DNA from: Sinorhizobium fredii
GTDB taxonomy: Bacteria; Pseudomonadota; Alphaproteobacteria; Rhizobiales; Rhizobiaceae
Assembly (NCBI RefSeq): GCF_002944405.1
Contig: NZ_CP024307.1
Coordinates: 3,453,001 to 3,517,000, forward strand
Reading direction: 5' to 3'
Length of the DNA stretch: 64,000 nt
Shown here: piece after piece, positions 30,381 to 38,675 of the stretch
Layout: every line of letters begins with the position of its first letter
How positions within the stretch are numbered: position 1 is the first letter of the stretch
The notes under the pieces: model-generated
The model's input: only the letters and a program-made list of their open reading frames with translations
Databases searched by the model: none
Told to the model about the DNA's origin: nothing
Translations under genes and position numbers: made by a program

Positions 30381-30419
30381 AAGGGCTTAGCGGTCCCGCT
30401 GAGCCCTTTGTCGTTTCTG
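30381..30419 (+). terminator. Terminator of tRNA-Val
   Basis: A 13-bp stem AAGGGCTTAGCGG / CCGCTGAGCCCTT (one G-U) starting 9 nt after the CCA end, followed by a T-rich but interrupted tail (TGTCGTTTC). Confidence 0.65.
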
Positions 30420-30465
30420 GTGGCTAATGGCGCCAAGGTGCGGGCGGCTTCGCGCCGAGCAGCCA

Positions 30466-31419
30466 TCATGCCCTGACCTCCTGACGCTGGAAGACGACGT
30501 AGGCCAAAGTGAAGAGCAGGACCATCGCAGCGACTAGTCCCGAGAGCTGCGGCCATACGACCAGCAGGCTTTGCACGGTCGGTAGCGGTGCGCTGGCAAT
30601 CGCGCCTTGGACTTGATCGAAGAACAAGGGACCGACCGAGCGCGCCGCGGGGTTCAACAGCATTCCGGTGATTTCCCCGTAAAGCGTCTGAGGCGAGGAC
30701 CTGCTGATGGCCTACTGCGTTTCGAGCTGTGTCACCACCGTCATCGGCTCGAGCGGATCGATGGGAGCCAGCGCGCCTGCAAACAGCGGCGCGATCATGT
30801 CCCAGAACACCGCAAGCACCAGCCAGACCGACAGGGCGGCCAACGCCGAGGTCGCCGGCGAGCGGATCAAGGTCGAGAAGGCGATCGCCAGCGCCAGCCA
30901 GACACCGGCGTAGGCAAGCGTCGCGGCGAGATAGGCGGCACCCCGCACGATGTCGGCGGCCGACGGGGCAGACCGAGGAACAGGATGCCGAGGCCTGTCA
31001 TGAGCAGCCAGAGCCTCAGCAGCGCGATTGCGATAACAAGCAAGCCACCGAGGAACTTTCCGAACAAAACCGCATCGCGGTAGATCGGCTGCGCCAGGAG
31101 CCGGCTTATTGTCCGCCAGGCGTATTCGCCGTTGACTGCGTCGAAACCCAGCGCGATCGCCACCAGCGGCAACAGAAAGCCAAGCAAGGCGGCGAAGGAT
31201 GGAAGCGGCTCGCACGCCTCCGTCAACAGCTTCAGGAACAGGAAAGGATCCTCGGCTGTGGTTGCGGTGATGCGCCCAATCGCACCATAGACGGCGCCGA
31301 TCGCGGTCAGCAGCACGAGCAGCATGATCAGATGCATCCGCGCGGCTGGTCATATGATCGGCCGCTTCCTTGAAGGCAATCGTTGCCGCTACCTTGAAGG
31401 GTGAGCCTTCACGCGTCAT
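30466..31419 (-). pseudogene. ABC-2 type transporter permease, multiply frameshifted
   Basis: Starts with ATG 31419 (MTREGSPFKVAATIAFKEAADHMTS), overlapping the end of the ATPase remnant by a few codons as in a translationally coupled ABC pair. The protein then changes frame to MHLIMLLVLLTAIGAVYGAI and GFLLPLVAIALGFDAVNGEYAWRTISRLLAQPIYRDAVLFGK (ABC-2/NosY-like permease), changes again near 30970 to GAAYLAATLAYAGVWLALAIAFSTLI, meets TAG near 30712, and resumes as [17 protein letters not shown] to ...FQRQEVRA. At least three lesions: non-functional. Original substrate unknown. Confidence 0.82.
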
Positions 31420-31765
31420 GGACAACCTCCCGGACATACCGATTGTAGGCCTGGTCAAGCCGCGCCCGACGCAGGTCCAAATTCTTCAGGGAACCACCAG
31501 CATCGACGACGAGGCGGGCGAGCTCCGGGCGAACATCGCGGTCGCTTTCGACCAGCCAATGGCCGTGGCGACCGGGTGCGATCGACGTCACGCCCTCGGC
31601 CGACGTGCCCAGTTCGGTAAGGTCGATACCATCGGCCTCGACATCGATGAGGAAAGCGCCTCCCCCGATCTTGTCGGCAAGCTCTTCGATGGTGCCGAGG
31701 AATCCAATCCGGCCGTTGCTAAACAACGCAATGCGATCGCAGACCGTTTGCACCACGTTGAGCAT
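31409..31765 (-). pseudogene. ABC transporter ATPase, C-terminal remnant
   Basis: About 119 residues: QHMLNVVQTVCDRIALFSNGRIGFLGTIEELADKI is the region just after the H-loop (SSHxLxEVE) of an ABC ATPase, followed by the usual C-terminal extension. Walker A, signature and Walker B are absent; an in-frame TGA precedes the fragment by two codons and the upstream DNA shows no ABC sequence. So about 200 N-terminal residues were deleted. Its 3' end overlaps the permease start, showing these were one operon. Confidence 0.82.
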
Positions 31766-31844
31766 GTGCTGTCATGCCGTCGCGGCTCAGCGCTCCTCAT
31801 CTCGTTCCCCTTCAACGTTCGACATTCACGCGCGCGGCGGCCGC

Positions 31845-32731
31845 TTAACCGATCACCAGGAACAGTTTTGAGCCACCGCGAAACAGATCGAGCGCAATCG
31901 CGCCGCCGGCGTCCTTCAACGCCGCGGCGAGCTCCGCCACGGTGGCGACGGGCTTTCGATTAACGGCAATGATCACGTCGCCGGCGCGCAAACCCGATCG
32001 CGCCGCTGCGCTTCCTCCTTCAATGCTGGAGACAACCACATTACCAGCCGCATCCTCGAACTGCGCGCCCTGCAGGGGAGCGGGCGTTGCATCGGCCTCA
32101 GCATTTGCCTCGGCCGGCTCAATGCGCATTGTCACCTTTTTGCGAGCCCGATCGCGCAGATATTCGATCTCGACCTGTGATCCGACCTGAGCCAAACCGA
32201 TCCGATTGCGGAGATCTGCCGAGCCGGTGATTTTGCGATTGTTGACGGCGATGATGACATCGCCAGACCGGCACTCGCTGCCGGCGAATTCTGCTCAATG
32301 CTTCCGACAACGGCGCCGGAAGTCTCCTCTATGCTGAGCGCCTCGGCTAGGTCCGGCGTGAGGTCCTGAATGGAAACGCCGATCCGGCCGCGCCGCACTT
32401 CGCCATGCTCGATCAGTTGCTGCATCACGGCGGAGGCCATCGCGATCGGAACCGCAAAGCCGATGCCGACGTTGCCGCCGGCCGGCGCGATGATGGCGGT
32501 GCTGACGCCGACCAGCCGACCATCGGCAGTCACCAGTGCCCCTCCCGAATTGCCGGGATTAATCGAGGCGTCGGTCTGGATGAAATCCTCATAACCCTCG
32601 ACATTGATGCCGCCACGCCCAAGAGCGCTGACACGGGCCTCGGGTCCGGCCTCCTTGGAGCCGATCTCGGGCTCCTGCCGCCCTGCTGCAAACCGATGTT
32701 CGAACGCTTCACCCATCGAGGGGCAAGCCAT
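31845..32731 (-). pseudogene. DegP/HtrA-type serine protease, 5'-truncated and frameshifted
   Basis: The recognisable part begins at [34 protein letters not shown], containing the catalytic serine loop (GNSGGAL), then PDZ1 ([18 protein letters not shown]). Near 32265 the frame shifts and continues as [25 protein letters not shown] and PDZ2 ([33 protein letters not shown]) to a natural stop. The signal peptide and the catalytic His and Asp segments are missing; residues before VSALG do not resemble DegP. It begins 46 nt after groEL on the same strand, so it was probably heat-induced with groESL. Confidence 0.85.
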
Positions 32732-32776
32732 GGTTCGATGGGTCCGCGCCCCTGAGGCGCGAACCCATCGTTTCCG

Positions 32777-34749
<1,973 letters not shown>

Positions 34750-34851
34750 GTCGCTCACCTCGTGGACAAACAGATTTCATAGAAGCTCACCGCGCCGCAT
34801 CCGGCTCGAATCCGACGCGGGACGCACGATGTTTTGGCATCGCGCCAATCG

Positions 34852-34880
34852 ATCTGGTTTCTGATTTTTCGAGTTTCAAG
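34852..34880 (-). promoter_or_regulatory. RpoH promoter of groESL
   Basis: Minus strand CTTGAA - 17 nt - CCAGAT, a full match to CTTGAA-N17-CCANNT. Start of transcription would be about 95-100 nt before groES. It lies downstream of the CIRCE element. Confidence 0.75.
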
Positions 34881-34896
34881 AGGGCGGCGCAATTTT

Positions 34897-34923
34897 TTAG
34901 CACTCGATCCATGTGAGTGCTAA
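34897..34923. promoter_or_regulatory. CIRCE operator (HrcA-binding site)
   Basis: TTAGCACTC - 9 nt - GAGTGCTAA, an exact match to the consensus CIRCE inverted repeat. It lies about 150 nt upstream of groES and 16 nt upstream of the RpoH -35; on the groES strand a GCTATAAA sequence just before it could be a housekeeping -10 whose transcript begins in CIRCE. Confidence 0.95.
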
Positions 34924-34959
34924 TCCCATGAATTTATAGCTTCATTTCCCGCCACCCCC

Positions 34960-34988
34960 CTTGACGTAACGCGGTGGGATCCCCAACT
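34960..34988 (+). promoter_or_regulatory. RpoH promoter of the plus-strand Hsp20 operon
   Basis: CTTGAC - 17 nt - CCAACT matches the RpoH pattern except for C in the last -35 position. It gives a 5' leader of about 90 nt that contains the ROSE-type hairpin. Confidence 0.6.
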
Positions 34989-35063
34989 CATTTCTGCCGA
35001 CGCCCCATTGGGGTCGGCCTGGTCAGGGAGCGCCGAGCTTCTTGGCGCTTCCTCGTATCTATG

Positions 35064-35079
35064 TTGCTCTACGGAGGAT
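35064..35079 (+). promoter_or_regulatory. ROSE-type RNA thermometer core before the plus-strand Hsp20 gene
   Basis: UUGCUCU-AC-GGAGGAU, 6 nt before the ATG. UUGCU opposes AGGAU with C-G, U-A pairs and a central G-G mispair, the conserved ROSE 3' hairpin that hides the Shine-Dalgarno sequence until warmed. It has the same logic as the leader at 26004-26100, and the core is nearly the same sequence. Confidence 0.78.
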
Positions 35080-35085
35080 GTAGCT

Positions 35086-35547
35086 ATGAGAACAAGCCTC
35101 GACTTTACCCCCTTCTACAGGTCGAGCATCGGCTTCGATCGCATGTTCGATCTGCTGGAAAACGCCAGTCTGAACGCTGAAAACTGGCCGCCCTACAACA
35201 TCGTGAAACTTGGCGAAGATTCCTACCGAATCGAAATCGCGGTAGCGGGATTTGCCGAAGACGACCTAACGATCACCCATGAGGCGAACATGCTCATGGT
35301 CAACGGCGCCAAGTCCAAGGATGAGGAGGCACAGTACCTCCATCAGGGGCTCGCCGTGCGGCCGTTCGCGCGTAAATTCGAACTCGCCGATCATGTCTTT
35401 GTCGAGGGCGCAAAGCTCGAAAACGGGTTGCTTGTCATTAATCTCAGGAGGGAGATCCCTGAGGAGATGAAGCCACATCGGATCACCATCCAAACCGAAG
35501 TGACCAAGCCCGCTTCGAAGCAGATCGAAGGCGACAAGGCAGCCTAA
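35086..35547 (+). CDS. Small heat-shock protein, IbpA/Hsp20 class A
   Basis: 153 residues, paralogue of the protein at 25542-26003 with the same length: MRTSLDFTPFYRSSIGFDRMFDLLE, WPPYNIVKLGEDSYRIEIAVAGFAEDDLTI and ARKFELADHVFVEGAKLENGLLVINLRREIPEEMKP. ATP-independent holdase. ATG 35086 is selected because it begins the conserved N-terminus and follows GGAGG inside the ROSE hairpin; an earlier in-frame start would pass through the leader. Divergent from groESL; followed 95 nt later by a class C-like Hsp20. Confidence 0.93.
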   Translation: MRTSLDFTPFYRSSIGFDRMFDLLENASLNAENWPPYNIVKLGEDSYRIEIAVAGFAEDDLTITHEANMLMVNGAKSKDEEAQYLHQGLAVRPFARKFELADHVFVEGAKLENGLLVINLRREIPEEMKPHRITIQTEVTKPASKQIEGDKAA

Positions 35548-35642
35548 ACCGGCGCGCCGCTCAAGCCTCGGCTGTTTTCGAAGGCGAGGGCCGGGAGAGA
35601 GCGCAAAAAAGGCGTGAACGAAACCGAAGAAAGGATGAAGCC

Positions 35643-36152
35643 ATGAATGTACGTGACCTGATCCCCTGGAATCGTAGCAGCAGCCAGGTTCCAAGCGCCT
35701 TTCGCGGCGATGACCTAGATCCGTTCCTTTCGCTGCACCGCAATGTAAACCGGCTGTTTGACGACGTCTTCCGAGGTTTTGGCCAGCCCTCGTTGTTCGG
35801 TGCTGCGACGTCCTTCAATGGCTCGTGGCCGACAGTGGAGGTCGAGGAGAACGACAACGAAATCCGCGTGATAGCGGAGGTCCCGGGCATCGATCCAGAC
35901 GATGTCGAGGTGCTGCTGGACGATGGTGTGCTAACGCTTCGCGGCGAGAAGAAATCGGAAACGGAGGACAAGGGCCGCCGGTTCACAGAGCGCTACTACG
36001 GGCGCTTCGAACGGCGGCTGGCTCTTGGTGGCCAGGTCGATGAGAATAAGGTCGCCGCAACGTTCAGGAACGGCCTGCTCTCGGTGACACTGCCTAAGAC
36101 CGAGAAGGCGCGAGCCAACGTCAAGCGGATCAGCATCGATAAAGCCAAATAG
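35643..36152 (+). CDS. Small heat-shock protein, Hsp20 class C-like (HspC type)
   Basis: 169 residues: MNVRDLIPWNRSSSQVPSAFRGDDLDPFLSLHRNVNRLFDDVFRGFG, the N-terminus of the second rhizobial Hsp20 class, then an alpha-crystallin domain (WPTVEVEENDNEIRVIAEVPGIDPDDVEVLLDDGVLTLRGEKK, FERRLALGGQVDENKVAATFRNGLLSVTLPK). It differs from the class A sHsps in the window, so the pair may form separate oligomers. Probably transcribed with the preceding Hsp20 gene from the RpoH promoter. AGGA ribosome site before ATG. Confidence 0.93.
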   Translation: MNVRDLIPWNRSSSQVPSAFRGDDLDPFLSLHRNVNRLFDDVFRGFGQPSLFGAATSFNGSWPTVEVEENDNEIRVIAEVPGIDPDDVEVLLDDGVLTLRGEKKSETEDKGRRFTERYYGRFERRLALGGQVDENKVAATFRNGLLSVTLPKTEKARANVKRISIDKAK

Positions 36153-36196
36153 TACCGTCGCCGCCGGCCGGGTCGATTGCCCGGCCGGCTATTCTG

Positions 36197-36569
36197 GTGA
36201 CGACAACCTATCTCATTACGGGACGCCGTTCTCGACAGGAAAGCTCTCGTAGCGATGATCGGAAATTCGCGGAGCAGATCGGCGACAGCCAGCATCCGGC
36301 GGCTGAGGACCGGCTAAAACCAAACAGTGACCCGGTAGCACGCATCTTTCGTCCGTCACGTTCCGTGATGACGTCAGCGCGCCTCTCAAGGCGACCTTGG
36401 CTGCTGGTGTTCGAACGGAGAGACCCGCCGGTCATCGACTATCTCATCGGCTAAACCGGAGGGAGTGACACGCTGTCTCAGGTCGAACTTCCCATCCCGC
36501 GAGGCCGCCATTGCCTATGCGGAAAGACGGAAACTTAACTACATCGTCGTGGACGACAGGAGCCGCTAG
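36197..36569 (+). pseudogene. ETC complex I subunit (NDUFA4/DUF-type, PF04800-like) remnant
   Basis: The frame ARIFRPSRSVMTSARLSRRPWLLVFERRDPPVIDYLIG ends in TAA where relatives have GWT. It continues in frame as TGGSDTLSQVEL, then shifts by one to FPSREAAIAYAERRKLNYIVVDDRSR and a TAG stop. This matches the short ETC complex I family (ARIYRPAKxxMQSG...W.LE.EP....DPLMGWT.S.D...Q..L.F.TKEEAIAYAE..G..Y.V). At least one nonsense change and one frameshift, so inactive unless read through. The N-terminal 40 residues are not conserved. Lies directly after the Hsp20 pair. Confidence 0.72.
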
Positions 36570-36933
36570 TTTGAGGGGAGCAGTAACCGGCTGTGGCCGA
36601 AGCGCCGTACCTTTCAGTAGCGGCGCGTGTCGCAAATTGCAGCAGGGCGAGACGATCAACCAGAGCCCGAGCCACGAATGAAGCTTGTTGACGCTGTTCC
36701 GCGTGCTGCGCACGCTGCGTAAGACGATGTAATCTTGGGCAAATTAATCTTCAAGACGGACTTGATTACTTGTTTGGACGGACGTGCACTTCCGGACATT
36801 CCCGCGAGCGAGGCGAGACGGAGTCGCGGGGTTAGGGCAATCCTTACGACAGGGCCATTCAGAACGTGGTGACGGGTCGCATGGGTTGCTGCTCGATAGG
36901 TCGGGGCCTGGAAGCGTGCCCCGACTCCAGCCT
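36570..36933. other. Intergenic region with a GC-rich inverted repeat
   Basis: No convincing gene. An 8-bp inverted repeat GTCGGGGC / GCCCCGAC (36900-36925) lies just past the DUF982 stop on its strand, possibly its terminator though no T-run follows. AT-richer sequence at 36730-36775 differs from the surroundings. Confidence 0.4.
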
Positions 36934-37236
36934 TTAGGCAAGCGAGTGTTGACCGCCAGCACCGGGTTTCGCGCCGAACATTGCATCCGCGCTCGCTGCC
37001 ATGCCCGCATCTCGGCAGGCGTCAATGAACGCTTCGCGCGCGATGGCCACTGGGGTCATTCGGTTCAGAGCACGGCGGCACGTTTGAACGGCTCGACTGT
37101 ATTTTCCACCTCGATGGAGGGCCAGGTCCTCTTCGAGAAAATCAAGCGCATCGTTGACGCAGGCGAAGACCTGCGGGGTCCCGTCCTTTTTGCGAACGAT
37201 GACGGGCGTCATCCAAACCAGTTCCGGGTTAAGCAT
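36934..37236 (-). CDS. DUF982 family protein
   Basis: 100 residues: PVIVRKKDGTPQVFACVNDALDFLEEDLALHRGGKYSRAVQTCRRALNRMTPVAIAREAFIDACRDAG is a clear DUF982 domain, a family nearly confined to Rhizobiales, often plasmid- or island-borne and of unknown function. A C-terminal Gly/Ala-rich tail follows. ATG 37236 is preceded by AAGGAGGA, an ideal ribosome site; an in-frame ATG six codons upstream would overlap it. No membrane segment or signal. Presence in the accessory region fits the family's scattered distribution. Confidence 0.85.
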   Translation of the reverse strand: MLNPELVWMTPVIVRKKDGTPQVFACVNDALDFLEEDLALHRGGKYSRAVQTCRRALNRMTPVAIAREAFIDACRDAGMAASADAMFGAKPGAGGQHSLA

Positions 37237-37351
37237 GATGTCCTCCTTTCGCATTCACACCGGATGAAAAAGAAGTGCAGAAAATATCGGCGCCAACAGA
37301 TCGGATTTCAAGGCTTCTAACGCTTTCCCGAGTTGACCAATCATCCGAGCA

Positions 37352-37428
37352 GCTGGCTCGCCATCTGGGGATGGACTGGCAAAGGCGAGAGGTGATGAGG
37401 AAGGTCGGGCGAGCCCGGCCTTTTCTGT
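37352..37428 (+). ncRNA. Terminator-ended duplicated RNA element, copy 1
   Basis: CTCGCC / GGCGAG (37358-37363 with 37384-37389) encloses GGATGGACTGGCAAA; GGTGATGAGGAA follows, then terminator stem GGTCGGG-CGAG-CCCGGCC and TTTTCTGTTG. 39 of 41 bases (37369-37409) equal 37799-37839. Both copies keep a terminator stem although their loops differ, which suggests selection on RNA. A GTTGACC near 37333 could be a -35. Confidence 0.55.
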
Positions 37429-37456
37429 TGCAACCGGTTCTGCCATCGGCGGGGGG

Positions 37457-37624
37457 CTAAAGCCTGACGATATCGTCGACCCAATATTCCACTTGATAGC
37501 GAACGGAATTGGCCTGCTGCTTTGCTTCGCGCCAGGCCGCGCGGCCGTATCGCCCCTCGCAGGCGATCCGGTCGATCGCCCAGAAACCAGCCAACGCAAC
37601 AATGAACAGTAGCAAGCCGCGCAT
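37457..37624 (-). CDS. Small membrane protein, 55 residues, conserved in appearance
   Basis: Reads MRGLLLFIVALAGFWAIDRI, then ACEGRYGRAAWREAKQQANS and VRYQVEYWVDDIVRL. One N-terminal membrane helix and a short charged tail. The pattern 'one helix, then GRYxxAxWxEAxxQxxxxxYxVxxWxxxI' is one I recognise from small rhizobial hypothetical proteins, so I regard it as a real gene despite its size. The ribosome site is weak. It lies between the two duplicated RNA elements. Function unknown. Confidence 0.6.
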   Translation of the reverse strand: MRGLLLFIVALAGFWAIDRIACEGRYGRAAWREAKQQANSVRYQVEYWVDDIVRL

Positions 37625-37784
37625 ATAGACATCTTGTCGATGAATTCTTTAGAAAGCGCTAACGTTCCAACTTGCATTCAAGCGGATCGTATCGGCGCAT
37701 CGATCTTCCCTGTCGCGGCAATCGATCGCGTATTCGGTTGCTCGTCATGCACTTGTCACGAACAGCGTCTAGGAAGAACCCACC

Positions 37785-37858
37785 TCGCCATTGACCACGG
37801 ATGGACTGGCAAAGGCGGAAGGTGATGAGGAAGGTCGGGTTTACCCCGGCCTTTTTGT
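37785..37858 (+). ncRNA. Terminator-ended duplicated RNA element, copy 2
   Basis: CCTCGCCATTGACCACGG then GGATGGACTGGCAAAGGCGGAAGG and GTGATGAGGAA, terminator stem GGTCGGG-TTTAC-CCCGGCC (U-G pair kept) followed by TTTTTGTTTG. Same orientation as copy 1, 430 nt away. No plus-strand gene precedes it. CGCC / GGCG can form the basal stem, as in copy 1. Confidence 0.55.
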
Positions 37859-37904
37859 TTGTCCGGAGCGGTTCCGAAGGGCGGGCCGGCACCGCCGCTC
37901 ACGC

Positions 37905-38585
37905 TCAATGGAGGACCTGCGATGCAGCCGACATCACCTCGTCCGGCGTAGGAGAACGGAACATGTTGCGGCCGTCCGGCGAAGCTTCGGTGAAGGACCA
38001 CCGCACGACGCCGTCGCGGTCGAGCAGGAACTCACCGACGAGCTGCGCCATGGCGGCCGCCTCCATCCGCTTGTCGTCCTCGGTCATCTCATAGCCGTCG
38101 GCTTTCTGGAGATAGGCTGACGCGGCGACAGGATTCATCGGTTCCGGCAGTTCGCCGGGCATGTCGAGGCGCATCGACATCACCGTCTGCATGCCCAATT
38201 TATGCGGCCAATCGTCCTCATCCTCGGTGAATTCGAGATTCGGCAGGCCGAAGGCTCGGTGCGAAAGCCGCTCGGGATCCGACGCGGCAAGCAAATTCGG
38301 CAGGGGATGGTAGCGGAAATAGAGCCGGGCCCGCTCGATCGGCGTGTTGACGACCGTCAGGGTCTCTACCCCCTTTTCGTTGAGGGCGGCCTTGAGCTGC
38401 GCCATGGTGGCGATCTGCCGGCGGCAGAACGGGCATTGCAGGCCCCGGAACAGTCCCACCAGAACGGGTTTGCGCCCCCGAAAATCATCAATGGCGATCT
38501 TGCCCTCCTGGGTGATCGCGTCGAGCACCACGTTCGGCGCCCGGTCGCCCGGCTGCAACGGCCCGGAACTGGTATACTCCGCCAT
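37905..38585 (-). CDS. AhpC/TSA-type peroxiredoxin-like protein
   Basis: 226 residues. Thioredoxin-fold start GDRAPNVVLDAITQEGKIAIDDFRGRKPVLVGLFRGLQCPFCRRQIA, with Cys51 and Cys54 at the peroxidatic position, followed by MAQLKAALNEKGVETLTVVN. The C-terminal half contains EFLLDRDGVVRWSF, a redoxin block. It differs from classical AhpC in the CPFC motif, which may form an intramolecular disulphide. Likely thiol peroxidase or thiol-disulphide reductase; substrate unknown. Good AGGAG ribosome site. 90 nt separate it from the upstream cyclase gene on the same strand, so they may be co-transcribed. Confidence 0.82.
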   Translation of the reverse strand: MAEYTSSGPLQPGDRAPNVVLDAITQEGKIAIDDFRGRKPVLVGLFRGLQCPFCRRQIATMAQLKAALNEKGVETLTVVNTPIERARLYFRYHPLPNLLAASDPERLSHRAFGLPNLEFTEDEDDWPHKLGMQTVMSMRLDMPGELPEPMNPVAASAYLQKADGYEMTEDDKRMEAAAMAQLVGEFLLDRDGVVRWSFTEASPDGRNMFRSPTPDEVMSAASQVLH

Positions 38586-38675
38586 GGCTGTTCTCCTCCC
38601 TGCATGCCGTGCAGCGCAGGCCTCTCGGGGCGTGCGACGCTGCCTCTTTCCGGGCCATTGCCGAGTGAAGGCTGC

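Noticed and set aside
36444..36713. Minus-strand frame across the NDUFA4-like remnant
   Set aside because: It is antisense to recognisable pseudogene sequence and lacks any motif.
37747..37756. Short match (CTTGTCACG) to the tRNA-Val 3' end, possible att site
   Set aside because: Only 9 bases match and neighbouring bases differ; too short to support an attachment site.
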